Translations under genes and position numbers: made by a program
Source: Proteiniphilum sp.
Lineage (GTDB): Bacteria > Bacteroidota > Bacteroidia > Bacteroidales > Dysgonomonadaceae
Assembly: GCA_015478855.1 (NCBI GenBank)
Contig: JADMKJ010000028.1
Location: 1-38,340, forward strand
Length of the DNA: 38,340 nucleotides
Direction of reading: 5' to 3'
In this document: in pieces, positions 7,386 through 16,172 of the stretch
Numbering within the stretch: position 1 is the stretch's first letter
Layout: every line of letters starts with the position of its first letter
Notes under the pieces: generated by a model
What the model was told of the DNA's origin: nothing
Databases searched by the model: none
The model's input: only the letters and a program-made list of their open reading frames with translations

Positions 7386-8417
7386 TTATTCGTCGGCAAT
7401 GGGATTCCATCCCTGTGCGCGGAGCTGCATCTCCTGACCGTCACGTGTAACCAGGTAACATCCTGTTTCAGGCTTCGAGGCATGACCTATCAGGTGCACT
7501 CCCTTGATGTGCTCCATCTGATCGTGTAGATGTAGTGGTACGGTAAAGAGCAGCTCGTAATCCTCACCGCCATTCAGCGCCACTGTGGTCACGTTCATAT
7601 TGAATGTCTCGGCCATCATGGCAGTCTGATAGTCTATAGGCAGCCGTTCTTCAAAAATCTGACAGCCTACGTTGCTCTGTTTGCAGATATGAAGCATATC
7701 AGACGACAACCCGTCTGACAGATCAATCATGGAGGTGGGGATGATCCCGTTCTCTTCCAGTGATTTGACAATATCTTTCCTCGCTTCCGGCTTAAGCTGT
7801 CGCTCCAGCAGGTATTCTTTCCCCGAGAAATCAGGTTTGAAGTCGCCGGAACCGTCAAAGGCCGTCTTTTCTCTTTCCAGTAGCTGCAGACCCATGTAGG
7901 AGGCACCCAGGTCACCCGAAACATAGATCAGGTCGGTATCATTAGCTCCGCTACGGCAGACGACACTCTCCGCGTTGACCGTTCCGATGCAGGTGATACT
8001 GATGGTGAATCCGGTGAGGGAGGAGGTGGTGTCACCTCCCACGATATCTACCTCATAGATATCACAGGCCAGCTTCACCCCCTCATAAAACGTTTCAAGA
8101 TCCTCCACCGAGAAGCGTTTCGATATTCCCAACGACACTGTGATCTGCTGTGGCTTACCGTTCATCGCATAGATGTCGGAGAAGTTGACTACTGCCGCCT
8201 TGTATCCAAGATGTTTCAGCGGGACATAGATCAGATCGAAATGAATCCCTTCGAGCAGAAGATCGGTCGTTACAAGTGTCCTACTGGTGCCATTATCAAG
8301 GATGGCGGCATCATCACCCACACCCTTGACCGATGACTCATGTCTGAGTTGAATATCTTTGGTCAGATGATCGATCAGACCGAATTCCCCCAGCGTGGCT
8401 ATCTCTGTGCTGCTCAT
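7386..8417 (-). CDS. thiL: Thiamine-monophosphate kinase ThiL
   Basis: ThiL phosphorylates thiamine monophosphate to the cofactor thiamine diphosphate, using ATP and Mg2+. The protein of 343 residues belongs to the PurM/ThiL fold family. The N-terminal GEFGLIDHL, the acidic motifs VKGVGDDAAIL and TTDLLLEGIHF, DIVGGDTTSS, SMIDLSDGLSSD and the late NGGEDYELLFT are the conserved metal- and nucleotide-binding blocks. The ATG at 8417 shares its A with the stop of the upstream purine nucleoside phosphorylase gene (TGATG); a TTG one codon earlier is a less likely start. It is the last gene of the sppA-lpxK-punA-thiL operon and is followed by the separately transcribed tRNA-Phe. Confidence 0.95.
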   Translation of the reverse strand: MSSTEIATLGEFGLIDHLTKDIQLRHESSVKGVGDDAAILDNGTSRTLVTTDLLLEGIHFDLIYVPLKHLGYKAAVVNFSDIYAMNGKPQQITVSLGISKRFSVEDLETFYEGVKLACDIYEVDIVGGDTTSSLTGFTISITCIGTVNAESVVCRSGANDTDLIYVSGDLGASYMGLQLLEREKTAFDGSGDFKPDFSGKEYLLERQLKPEARKDIVKSLEENGIIPTSMIDLSDGLSSDMLHICKQSNVGCQIFEERLPIDYQTAMMAETFNMNVTTVALNGGEDYELLFTVPLHLHDQMEHIKGVHLIGHASKPETGCYLVTRDGQEMQLRAQGWNPIADE

Positions 8418-9229
8418 CAAATCTTCTGAATTATCGTACGCATGATCTCTGCCATCTTAGGCTGAGCAATCTTGGCTGCTTCCTGTACATCCTCGTGTGA
8501 GACCTCCACAATCTTACCTATCACACCCAGGTCGGTGATGATAGAGAAGGCGAGCACCTTCATCCCGGCATGATTGGCCACGATCACTTCAGGTACGGTG
8601 GACATACCTACCGCATCACCTCCTATAACACGGAAATAGTTGTACTCGGCTGGTGTCTCAAAGGTGGGGCCGGAAACGCCAACATATACTCCGTGCTGCA
8701 GCTTGATATTCTTTTCCACTGCTATCTCCATCGCCTTCAGGCGCAACTCTCTGTTGTATGCTTCACTCATATCGGGAAAGCGGGTACCCAGTTCGTTATG
8801 GTTCTTCCCATGAAGGGGATGCTCGGGAAACATGTTGATATGATCCTCAATGAGCATGATGTCACCGATATCGAAACTGGGGTTCATCCCACCGGCAGCA
8901 TTCGACACAAACAGATACTCAATACCCAGTGCCTTGAAAACACGGATGGGGAAGGTAACCTGTTTCATGTCGTACCCTTCGTAATAGTGAAAACGACCCT
9001 GCATTGCCAGTACTTTCTTTCCTCCCAGGGTGCCGATGATCAGTTTGCCACTGTGTCCCTCCACGGTGGAGACAGGGAAATTGGGTATTTCGGTGTAGGA
9101 TATTTCGTTTTTATCTTCGATCTCATGTACCAGCTCACCCAGGCCGGTACCAAGTATGATGGCCGTATTGGGTATTTCGCCGATTTTATCTCTCAGATAA
9201 TTTGCTGTTTGTTTGATATTCTCTAACAT
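8417..9229 (-). CDS. punA: Purine-nucleoside phosphorylase (class II trimeric type)
   Basis: The enzyme cleaves purine nucleosides with phosphate to the free base and (deoxy)ribose-1-phosphate in purine salvage. The 270-residue protein has the class signatures ILGTGLGEL, VEGHSGKLIIG, MQGRFHYYEGY, VSNAAGGMNP, the long GVYVGVSGPTFETPAEY block and GGDAVGMSTVPEVIVA, and late SHEDV. These belong to the trimeric PunA/human-PNP family, which acts on guanosine and inosine. It overlaps the end of lpxK by 44 bases and the start of thiL by one base, so all three are translated from one transcript. Confidence 0.95.
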   Translation of the reverse strand: MLENIKQTANYLRDKIGEIPNTAIILGTGLGELVHEIEDKNEISYTEIPNFPVSTVEGHSGKLIIGTLGGKKVLAMQGRFHYYEGYDMKQVTFPIRVFKALGIEYLFVSNAAGGMNPSFDIGDIMLIEDHINMFPEHPLHGKNHNELGTRFPDMSEAYNRELRLKAMEIAVEKNIKLQHGVYVGVSGPTFETPAEYNYFRVIGGDAVGMSTVPEVIVANHAGMKVLAFSIITDLGVIGKIVEVSHEDVQEAAKIAQPKMAEIMRTIIQKI

Positions 9230-10298
9230 GTTCTATAATTTTATTGTTGAATGATTCTTTTTCTTTCTCATCAGTGAATGCAATGCGAATGGGTATATAG
9301 TAGAGCATTTTTTTCAATTCCTCGTCAAGTGAAGGCAATGATCTGAACCTTACAGCATCTTTCTCAGTGGTGAGGATGATTTTATCGTCATCATCCACCG
9401 ACTGAATCAGTTCACGAATGGAGGCAATATCTTCTTCAGTGAACTGATGGTGATCGGGGAAGAATTTGGGGTAGAGGTTGTATGTTTTATGCTCCAGCTT
9501 CTCCACCAGTGGCTGAGGGGTGGCTATACCGGTAATTAAAAACACATGCTTCTTGCGAAGGTCATCCATCACAAAGCGTTCTTGCTGGTAATCCGGGAAA
9601 ACAGGCTTCACCATTCCGTAATTGACCGATGTGAAATACAACTCCTGAAAAGCAAACAGATTCAGCCCGTTCGTGTAGATCCGAAAATCAATCGGTTGCA
9701 TATCGGGATTGCATTTTGTTACCAGTACGATGGACGCTCTCTCTTTTCCTTTCAAAGGCTCACGAAGGGATCCTGCAGGCAGCAGGAAGTCTTCATATAC
9801 CGGGCGATTGCTGTCAACCAATAGAATAGAAAGCGAAGGCTGCACGTGGCGATGCTGAAAACCGTCGTCCAGCAGAATAACATCAGGGCGTTCATCTTTC
9901 TCTATGGTGAGGATCTTTTCTATGGCACTCACCCTGTTTTTATCCACCACCACCAGTATTTCCGGGAACTTTTGCTTTATCTGTAAAGGCTCATCTCCCA
10001 CATCACTCACTTTAGAGTCAGTGTCCACAATGTGAAAACCCTTGCTCTTGCGTTTGTAACCCCTGCTCAATACCGCCACTTTGTAGTCGGGGGTCAATAA
10101 CCTGATAAGATACTCAATATGGGGCGTTTTTCCTGTTCCACCAACAGTGAGGTTCCCAACACAAATGACAGGGATGTTGAAAGTGTGTTGCTTTAATATT
10201 TTCCTGTCGAACAGGGCATTCCGTAAATTCACACCAATACCGTACAGCCATGATAAAGGTTGCAGGGATCGTCGTGGTTCAATGGAAGGATTGTCCAT
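9186..10298 (-). CDS. lpxK: Tetraacyldisaccharide 4'-kinase LpxK
   Basis: LpxK adds the 4'-phosphate to the lipid A disaccharide precursor at the inner membrane. The 370-residue protein has an N-terminal amphipathic/hydrophobic segment (LQPLSWLYGIGVNLRNALFD), the P-loop CVGNLTVGGTGKTPH, AVLSRGYKR, VGDEPLQIKQKF and LLDDGFQHR, the catalytic aspartate region of the family. The C-terminal domain contains TGIATPQPL and ILTTEKDAVRF. It starts 5 bases after the sppA stop and its end overlaps punA by 44 bases. The long overlap is unusual, but both products are intact. Confidence 0.95.
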   Translation of the reverse strand: MDNPSIEPRRSLQPLSWLYGIGVNLRNALFDRKILKQHTFNIPVICVGNLTVGGTGKTPHIEYLIRLLTPDYKVAVLSRGYKRKSKGFHIVDTDSKVSDVGDEPLQIKQKFPEILVVVDKNRVSAIEKILTIEKDERPDVILLDDGFQHRHVQPSLSILLVDSNRPVYEDFLLPAGSLREPLKGKERASIVLVTKCNPDMQPIDFRIYTNGLNLFAFQELYFTSVNYGMVKPVFPDYQQERFVMDDLRKKHVFLITGIATPQPLVEKLEHKTYNLYPKFFPDHHQFTEEDIASIRELIQSVDDDDKIILTTEKDAVRFRSLPSLDEELKKMLYYIPIRIAFTDEKEKESFNNKIIEHVREYQTNSKLSER

Positions 10299-10303
10299 TC
10301 GGG

Positions 10304-12079
10304 TTAGTGAATATTCAGATCAAAAGGAATACGTGCCTGTATATAATCCTGTTCTTTAATATCTTTCAAAATCATAAAAAGCTCATAGCTCTCTCCCAGG
10401 TATTCTTTCAGCGTTCTGGCTGCCAGATCTTCTTTCACCGGGTTGAGTAATTCATCTATCATGGAACGCATCCTGGGATATTCAAAAATCACGTAGCTCT
10501 TCCCCAGATTGGCCATCTCTGCTGCGATCTCAATGGCTTTTTCTATGCCTCCCAACTCATCCACCAGACCGATCTCTTTTGCCTGATTACCTGTCCATAC
10601 ACGCCCTTCGGCATAAAGTGCCAGAGAATCTTTCGGCATATTGCGCCCTTCGGCACAACGGGTGAGGAAAAGATCATAGCCTCTGTCTATCATATTCTGC
10701 AACAACTGGCTCTCCTGATCATTGAAGGGGCGTGTCATGTTACCGAAATCGGAAAATTCATTTGTTTTCACCACATCGGTATGTACACCTAGCTTATTGG
10801 TGAGACCCTCAAAGTTGGGTATCACGCCGAAAATACCTATTGACCCGGTAAGTGTGGTGGGTTGAGCCACAATCTTATCGGCATTACATGCAATATAATA
10901 ACCTCCGGAAGCAGCCAGGTCTCCCATAGAGACCACTACCGGTTTCTCAGCCTTCAGGTCGGTAATCGCTTTCCAGATCTGCTCCGAGGCATAAGCGCTG
11001 CCTCCACCTGAGTTGACACGGAAAACAACAGCTTTGATCTCTTTATCATCTTTCAGCTTCTCGATCTGATTCACCATATATTTATCCTGGATATTGGCTG
11101 ATCCTGAACCTGAAACGATATTACCCGATGCATAAAGGATGGCGATGGTGTTGTTTGTTTTCTTGACTGTCTTCGTTGTGACCGACTTCATGTTGGCAAC
11201 GGTGACCGAAGGAATTTTCTTATCTTCCTCCAATTCGAGCAGTGAACGCAAATAATCTTTCATTTCTGTCTCATAGAGCAGCGTATCCACGAGGTTTGCT
11301 GAGAGAAGAAAATCCGTGGTTTGCATCAAAGGCATTTGATTGGCCAGCATATCTATATCCGCGGGAGTGAGCGTGCGTGATGCGGCTATATCGCTTCGGA
11401 GGAAACTCCAGGCATCATGCAGGTAGGAGTTCACCTGTTCTCTGTTGGCTTCGCTCATCTCATTCTGGGTGAAGGGCTCTACTGCCGATTTGTATGTGCC
11501 AACCTTAAATATCTGCATCTCGATACCCAGTTTGTCCAGTGCATCTTTAAAGAAGATAGGCATCGAGGCAAGTCCATGCAGATCGAGATTGCCTTCCGGG
11601 TTGATGACAACCTTGTCGGCCAGTGAGGCCAGGTAATAGCCTGTTTGTGAGTAAGTGTCAGCATACGAAACGATAAATTTCCCACTCTCTCTGAAGCTTT
11701 CCAGTTCCCTGCGTATCTCTGCCAGGGTGGCCATAGATGCAGACACAGCACGGGAATCGAGATAAATGCCCTTAATTTTATCGTTATTTTTTGCCTTTCT
11801 AATCGCACTCACTATATCATTCAGTCCCATGGGAGTAAGCAGGTCAGAACCTAACAGTGAGGTAAAAGGGTCTTCTTCGGCAGTACGCTCTGTGATAGGG
11901 CCGTTCAACCTGAGATTCAGCACAGAATTATCCTGTAGTGTGAACTTTTCTGAAGAAAAAGATCCAACCATAGATCCCATCGCACCTACAAAGATGATCA
12001 TTGCAATTAAATAAAAAATTATATTCGCGATAATGAAACCTAACGCGGATGCCAGCATGATTTTTAAAAAATCCTTCAT
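10304..12079 (-). CDS. sppA: Signal peptide peptidase SppA, 67K type (protease IV)
   Basis: This membrane-bound serine protease digests cleaved signal peptides. From the ATG at 12079 it has 591 residues and one N-terminal membrane helix (about 8-40) rich in Ile and Ala. It has two tandem SppA domains: the catalytic lysine is in VGTYKSAVEPFT (about K197) and the catalytic serine in GDLAASGGYYIAC (about S391), very close to K209 and S409 of E. coli SppA. An in-frame TTG at 12109 falls inside the -7 promoter box, so the ATG at 12079 is the likely start. It is the first gene of the operon that continues with lpxK 5 bases later. Confidence 0.95.
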   Translation of the reverse strand: MKDFLKIMLASALGFIIANIIFYLIAMIIFVGAMGSMVGSFSSEKFTLQDNSVLNLRLNGPITERTAEEDPFTSLLGSDLLTPMGLNDIVSAIRKAKNNDKIKGIYLDSRAVSASMATLAEIRRELESFRESGKFIVSYADTYSQTGYYLASLADKVVINPEGNLDLHGLASMPIFFKDALDKLGIEMQIFKVGTYKSAVEPFTQNEMSEANREQVNSYLHDAWSFLRSDIAASRTLTPADIDMLANQMPLMQTTDFLLSANLVDTLLYETEMKDYLRSLLELEEDKKIPSVTVANMKSVTTKTVKKTNNTIAILYASGNIVSGSGSANIQDKYMVNQIEKLKDDKEIKAVVFRVNSGGGSAYASEQIWKAITDLKAEKPVVVSMGDLAASGGYYIACNADKIVAQPTTLTGSIGIFGVIPNFEGLTNKLGVHTDVVKTNEFSDFGNMTRPFNDQESQLLQNMIDRGYDLFLTRCAEGRNMPKDSLALYAEGRVWTGNQAKEIGLVDELGGIEKAIEIAAEMANLGKSYVIFEYPRMRSMIDELLNPVKEDLAARTLKEYLGESYELFMILKDIKEQDYIQARIPFDLNIH

Positions 12080-12106
12080 ATAAAGAGTATTAGTTGATAT
12101 ATAAGG

Positions 12107-12139
12107 CAAAAATAGAGAAAAAAGAGTTACACTGCAATA
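12107..12139 (-). promoter_or_regulatory. Promoter of the sppA-lpxK-punA-thiL operon
   Basis: On the minus strand, ATATTG (ending at 12135), 20 bases, then TATTTTTG (12114-12107), an exact TAnnTTTG box. It lies 28 bases upstream of the sppA ATG. Confidence 0.6.
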
Positions 12140-12167
12140 TTAATTTACATATTCTTAATTAAATTCA

Positions 12168-12199
12168 CTTGCTTTGTTTTAAGGCTGATAGTATATTTG
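12168..12199 (+). promoter_or_regulatory. Putative promoter of the ECF sigma factor operon
   Basis: TATATTTG (12192-12199) matches TAnnTTTG, with CTTG 20 bases upstream (12168-12171). Transcription would begin near 12207, leaving a leader of about 125 bases before the sigma ATG. The leader contains two hairpins. Confidence 0.5.
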
Positions 12200-12214
12200 A
12201 TGTTTATAAAAGTA

Positions 12215-12303
12215 TCTCTTCGAAAGAATAGAAGAGAGTCATTTCTTAAAAAAAGATAAATAGACGAAAAAAGAAGCGTGTGCATGCAGCTTTTTTTCTT
12301 TTT
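12215..12303 (+). promoter_or_regulatory. Structured leader with a terminator-like hairpin ahead of the ECF sigma gene
   Basis: Two hairpins follow the putative start site. The first is TCTCTTC (12215-12221) with GAAGAGA (12231-12237). The second is AAAGAAGC-type, pairing 12269-12277 with 12289-12297 (9 pairs including one G-T) around an 11-base loop, followed by C and five T. The second looks like an intrinsic terminator 30 bases before the start codon. It could act as an attenuator or end a short leader RNA. No antiterminator was worked out. Confidence 0.4.
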
Positions 12304-12332
12304 CCCCATCTATAGTATGAACTGCGATAAGA

Positions 12333-12908
12333 ATGGATGATTCGCAATTGATAATAGCGTGTAAGAAACAGGACCGTAATGCTCAAAAGGCATTATATGA
12401 TCGGTATGCTCCTTTGATGATGGCTGTATGTATACGCTATTGCAGAGATGAAGAGACTGCCCGCGACCTGTTACACGATGGATTCATCCGTGTTCTCACG
12501 CAGATAAGCTCGTATAAGGGCAAGGGTTCTTTTGAAGGATGGATTAGACGGATTTTTGTCAATCTGGCGCTGGAGAATTACAGGAAAGAAAAGCAAAAAA
12601 ACAGGTTCCTGGAAGAGTATGGGTTCTTGCATGCTAATTCAACAGAAACCCTGGAGGATGATATATTAGATATTGAAAACATCCCCCGTAAGGAGGTGCT
12701 TGAGATGATCAGAGATCTGCCTCCGGGTTACAGAACGGTGTTTAACCTGTTTATATTCGAAGATATGTCGCACAGGGAGATTGCTCAACTATTGGGAATC
12801 AATGAAGCAGCGTCACGATCTCAGTTTTTTCGGGCTAAGAGTATTTTACAAAAAAAAATAACTGCCATTCTTAACCAAAGCAACAGAAAATATAATGAAC
12901 AAAGATAA
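12333..12908 (+). CDS. RNA polymerase sigma factor, ECF (sigma-70) family
   Basis: The 191-residue protein has sigma region 2 (about 20-90, with ALYDRYAPLMMAVCIRYC, ARDLLHDGFIRVL and FEGWIRRIFVNLALENYRK) and region 4 (about 125-180, with LPPGYRTVFNLFIFEDMSH and the helix-turn-helix REIAQLLGINEAASRSQFFR). Domain layout and length are those of Bacteroidetes ECF sigma factors that direct envelope functions. Its last 14 bases overlap the next gene, which encodes a membrane-anchored protein that probably controls it. It is divergent from sppA across 253 bases that hold both promoters and a structured leader. Confidence 0.93.
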   Translation: MDDSQLIIACKKQDRNAQKALYDRYAPLMMAVCIRYCRDEETARDLLHDGFIRVLTQISSYKGKGSFEGWIRRIFVNLALENYRKEKQKNRFLEEYGFLHANSTETLEDDILDIENIPRKEVLEMIRDLPPGYRTVFNLFIFEDMSHREIAQLLGINEAASRSQFFRAKSILQKKITAILNQSNRKYNEQR

Positions 12909-14202
12909 CGATATTAGAAGGGAGTTTCAGTCGATGTTCGGCGATTACAAAGCGCCCCTTCCGGCAGATGGCTGGGAGCGGATAGAACAATCGATGAGAG
13001 CAGCCAGGGCAACCAGGGTGATAACCCGTCGCCGGTGGTATGCCGGTTCCGCAGTTGCTATGATGGTCATGCTCATTGGGAGCATATTGTTTTTCCGTGA
13101 CAGGGCTGTTGAGTCTGAGCCCTTGATTGCTGAATCAGCATCACCAGCATCCGTAACGAAGATATCCCCTGAGAACAAGGGTGTGGTGTCACCGGAGCCA
13201 GAGGCTTCCATGCAGCCTGTGACCCGGGTCAGGGGGAGTAAGCAACTGTTTGCTTCAAGAGCCCGGTATGCACAAAGAGAAAAAGTCATTTCCTCTTCAA
13301 ATCCTACTGCAATTGTAGAAGCATGGTTGAACCGTTACCGAAAGGAGGCGATTGGTGCAAATCGCATAATAGATCATGATCTACTCCATGATAAGATGAC
13401 TGCATTGAATAAGAAAACGGCGAAGGAGGCAGACAGGGAGGAATTTATTACTGTCGGAAGCAATCGTGATGGCTTTTTTTATGAAAACGAATCACAACGA
13501 AATCAAGGAGAACGGATTATACTTGCTTTAAACGGCAGGGGCGGACTGACCTCGTTCCAGCAAACGGTGAATTCACCCATGACCTTACGTAGTGCGACGC
13601 TTGATGATCAAAATCAATATGGCGGGGAGCCTAATAAGACAGTACTGACTGCAAACAACAGCGCCGGCAATGTTTCTGAAATGGAGCATGATCAACCTGT
13701 ATCATTTGGTTTTACGTTGTCTAAATCACTTTTCGACGATCTTTACATTGAAACAGGACTGGTATATACCTATCTTGCCTCAAAAGTAAGAAACACCAAT
13801 ACCAATTTCCAGGTTAATGAAACACAACGTCTTCATTATCTGGGAATCCCGTTAAATGTTAATTACAACCTCTTCTCACTCAACAAACTGAATGTTTATG
13901 CTTCTGTTGGAGGTATGCTGGAGAAAGATCTGTATGGTGAATACAGAAAGGTAGGAGAAGGTCAAACAGAGGAGTTCAACAGTTCTTCTGAGGAGGAGGA
14001 AATCACCAGGATCTCACAACGTAATCCGCAGCTCTCAGTGAATGCAGGTCTGGGTCTCTCTTATCCGATCTATAACGGATTGAAGATGTATGGTAAAATT
14101 GGCGGCGCCTATTATTTTGATGCCAACAATGAGTATAAAACAATCTATTCCGACAGGAAGATCGTGATGGATCTGAATGTTGGATTGAGGTATGAATTTT
14201 AA
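12895..14202 (+). CDS. Membrane-anchored anti-sigma-like protein with a C-terminal outer-membrane beta-barrel domain
   Basis: The 435-residue protein has three parts. Residues 1-47 are a short cytoplasmic segment with FGDYKAPLPADGWERIEQSM, a pattern seen at the N-terminus of proteins encoded next to ECF sigma factors in Bacteroidetes. Residues 49-67 are one membrane helix preceded by RRR, which predicts the N-terminus in the cytoplasm. Residues 70-260 are a low-complexity, presumably periplasmic linker. From about 262 to the end, alternating aromatic/polar strands (FGFTLSKSL, YIETGLVYTYL, NAGLGLSYPI, the final DLNVGLRYEF with terminal Phe) look like a small PorT/OmpW-type barrel. Inferred role: binds the sigma factor inside the cell and senses the envelope. 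The function of the barrel part is not known. Confidence 0.75.
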   Translation: MNKDNDIRREFQSMFGDYKAPLPADGWERIEQSMRAARATRVITRRRWYAGSAVAMMVMLIGSILFFRDRAVESEPLIAESASPASVTKISPENKGVVSPEPEASMQPVTRVRGSKQLFASRARYAQREKVISSSNPTAIVEAWLNRYRKEAIGANRIIDHDLLHDKMTALNKKTAKEADREEFITVGSNRDGFFYENESQRNQGERIILALNGRGGLTSFQQTVNSPMTLRSATLDDQNQYGGEPNKTVLTANNSAGNVSEMEHDQPVSFGFTLSKSLFDDLYIETGLVYTYLASKVRNTNTNFQVNETQRLHYLGIPLNVNYNLFSLNKLNVYASVGGMLEKDLYGEYRKVGEGQTEEFNSSSEEEEITRISQRNPQLSVNAGLGLSYPIYNGLKMYGKIGGAYYFDANNEYKTIYSDRKIVMDLNVGLRYEF

Positions 14203-14225
14203 TAACCACAATAATTTGAAATAGA

Positions 14226-14969
14226 ATGATGAAAATGAAAAGTAAAATTTTACTCTTTGCTCTTCTTGGTGTAAGTGTTTTAATGTCTTCATGTCTTGGT
14301 GAAGGAAGTAGGAACTATTCTGAATCGTCTGTTACTTATATTGCCATGGATGATTTTTCGGGCAAAACCTTTGGAAGAACATTGACAGGAAAAACAATTA
14401 TTTCCAATGAGATTCAACTGATGCAGGCAGGCACATTTAAGTTTTTTACTTACACATGGAATGAAGAGGATGGTACCACACCCATTGGTGAAATCCTGGC
14501 CGACAATGTGATTATCAGCGGTGACCCTATCGATGTGAGCCGTACCACAGTCAATATGAGTGAAGGTCCCGTACAGGAAGAACCACGTAAGTTTGTGGGC
14601 ATAGATCCTCCCTTTTATGCGAGAGACAAGTTCTATCTGGGTGATTACTGGCTTTTTCAGTATGCCTACGAATCCCAAAAAGGGGAAACAGCAGTTATAC
14701 AGTATTATGTTACTGATGATCCTGAAGCAAATGAAGATGAGATCAATATCGACATTCAGCTGACATTTACAGGCTCACCTGAAGCTGGTTCATCAACCAC
14801 CACCAAAACAGATATAATTGCATTGAACATGACTCCCCTGCGTGCTGAATATGAGGGCTCCAGCCAGACTTCAACCAAAGAACTGAAAATAAAATTTCAA
14901 TACTATTTGAAAGGACAGGAAGAACCAATTAAATCACAATCTTACGCGATGACTGTTGCCGGAGATTAG
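14226..14969 (+). CDS. Predicted lipoprotein of the ECF sigma operon (unknown function; perhaps NigD-like)
   Basis: The 247-residue protein begins with a lipoprotein signal peptide (ILLFALLGVSVLMSSC, lipid cysteine at 23). A mature chain rich in beta strands follows, with alternating hydrophobic and charged residues (YIAMDDFSGKTFGR, FKFFTYTWNEEDG, IDIQLTFTGSPEAG, LKIKFQYYLKG). I do not recognise a family with certainty; the arrangement resembles NigD-like lipoproteins. It follows the barrel gene by 23 bases and is followed by a strong terminator, so it is the last gene of the sigma operon and is likely part of the same envelope response. Confidence 0.7.
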   Translation: MMKMKSKILLFALLGVSVLMSSCLGEGSRNYSESSVTYIAMDDFSGKTFGRTLTGKTIISNEIQLMQAGTFKFFTYTWNEEDGTTPIGEILADNVIISGDPIDVSRTTVNMSEGPVQEEPRKFVGIDPPFYARDKFYLGDYWLFQYAYESQKGETAVIQYYVTDDPEANEDEINIDIQLTFTGSPEAGSSTTTKTDIIALNMTPLRAEYEGSSQTSTKELKIKFQYYLKGQEEPIKSQSYAMTVAGD

Positions 14970-14992
14970 TATTTTTTATTTGATCTGTTAAG

Positions 14993-15027
14993 ACAGCAAC
15001 CTTTTTACAAAGTGTTGCTGTTTTTTT
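14993..15027 (+). terminator. Intrinsic terminator of the ECF sigma operon
   Basis: An 8-base perfect stem ACAGCAAC (14993-15000) with GTTGCTGT (15014-15021), loop 13 bases, followed by a run of T to 15027. It starts 24 bases after the lipoprotein stop. Confidence 0.85.
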
Positions 15028-15063
15028 ATCTCTCTCAGGTTCTCTTTATTAACACTATTTCGT

Positions 15064-15071
15064 TACCTTTG
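15064..15071 (+). promoter_or_regulatory. Putative promoter -7 box for the Yip1-like gene and smpB
   Basis: TACCTTTG fits TAnnTTTG exactly, 21 bases before the ATG at 15092 and just after the preceding terminator. No clear TTTG at -33. Confidence 0.5.
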
Positions 15072-15091
15072 CAGACCAAAATCAGAAAGGA

Positions 15092-15643
15092 ATGTGGAGA
15101 GATCTGTTTGTAACTGTTGCACAGTTGATTGTTGCGTCTCCGAGGGCATGGAAAGAATTGAAGAAGGAAGAGAAAACTGAGAGTGACTTTCTCTCTCATT
15201 TTCTTCATCCGTTGTTTGGCATCATAGCACTGGCCACCTTCATCGGTGGGTTATGGTTTACGCGGGAGGGCGATCTGGAGAGCGCATTAAAAAGCACCAT
15301 CATCACTGTTGTAGCAGTGTATGGCGGTTATTTTATTGCCTCCTATGTAATGAATGAACTGGCATATCGCTTTGGATTGGAGAAAAACCTGCCCCGCTTT
15401 CAGCAATTTGTGGGTTATGCGTCGGTTGTACTCTATGCCTTATATGTGATTATACCCTTTCTGTCTGATTTTTTTATACTTTGGATACTTGTTCTATATA
15501 CTATCCATTTGGTAAATATGGGAGCGAAGTTCTTCATACGAGTGCCTGAGAAGGGGCGTGTGAATTTTGTACTTCTGGTTTCAGCATTGGTAGTCTTTAC
15601 GCCAGTACTCATTCAGTCTATTTTCTCACTTATGATACAATAA
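15092..15643 (+). CDS. Yip1-family integral membrane protein (DUF1282-like)
   Basis: The 183-residue protein has a cytoplasmic N-terminus [20 protein letters not shown] with the helix-turn typical of bacterial Yip1/DUF1282 proteins (L..P..W..L..E). Five membrane segments follow (about 42-58, 67-86, 106-124, 128-146, 158-180). The function of this family in bacteria is unknown. It overlaps smpB by one base (TAATG), so the two are co-translated. Whether that pairing has meaning beyond shared expression cannot be told. The family call rests on topology and the N-terminal motif. Confidence 0.75.
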   Translation: MWRDLFVTVAQLIVASPRAWKELKKEEKTESDFLSHFLHPLFGIIALATFIGGLWFTREGDLESALKSTIITVVAVYGGYFIASYVMNELAYRFGLEKNLPRFQQFVGYASVVLYALYVIIPFLSDFFILWILVLYTIHLVNMGAKFFIRVPEKGRVNFVLLVSALVVFTPVLIQSIFSLMIQ

Positions 15644-16095
15644 TGAAACAGATACCCGTCAATATAAAAAATAAACGTGCTACCTTCGACTATGAACTGG
15701 TTGAAGTCTTTACTGCCGGTATGGTACTCACAGGTACCGAAATAAAATCCATCCGGCTGGGAAAAGCAAGTCTTGTGGATACCTACTGTCTTATAGAACG
15801 GGGAGAGATGTGGGTACGAAACATGCATATTGCTGAATATTTTTATGGTTCATACAACAATCATGTTGCACGCCGCGACCGCAAGCTGCTGCTCAATAAA
15901 AAAGAACTGCAGAAGCTGGCCCGATTGACCAAAGAGACCGGATTCACAATTATACCTGTACGTTTGTTTCTCAATGAGAAGGGTCTGGCCAAACTGGTTA
16001 TAGCAGTGGCGAAAGGGAAGAAACAGTACGATAAGCGCCAGTCACTGAAAGAGAAAGAAGACAAAAGAGATATGGACAGGATGTTTAAGCAGTAG
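15643..16095 (+). CDS. smpB: SsrA-binding protein SmpB
   Basis: SmpB binds tmRNA and guides it to stalled ribosomes for trans-translation. The 150-residue protein has the hallmark blocks [50 protein letters not shown] and a C-terminal tail [20 protein letters not shown], which enters the mRNA channel as a helix. The length is normal. It starts on the A of the stop codon of the upstream membrane protein gene. The tmRNA gene itself is not in this window. Confidence 0.97.
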   Translation: MKQIPVNIKNKRATFDYELVEVFTAGMVLTGTEIKSIRLGKASLVDTYCLIERGEMWVRNMHIAEYFYGSYNNHVARRDRKLLLNKKELQKLARLTKETGFTIIPVRLFLNEKGLAKLVIAVAKGKKQYDKRQSLKEKEDKRDMDRMFKQ

Positions 16096-16172
16096 TTGTT
16101 TATATCCTCGTAGGATTCATTTGTGTAGGGTTATCTTTATCATCTTTATTTCCATTTTATTCACTTATTCAA

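Noticed and set aside
12080-12109. TTG start for sppA
   Set aside because: It lies within the TATTTTTG promoter box, so it cannot be in the transcript; ATG 12079 begins a normal membrane anchor.
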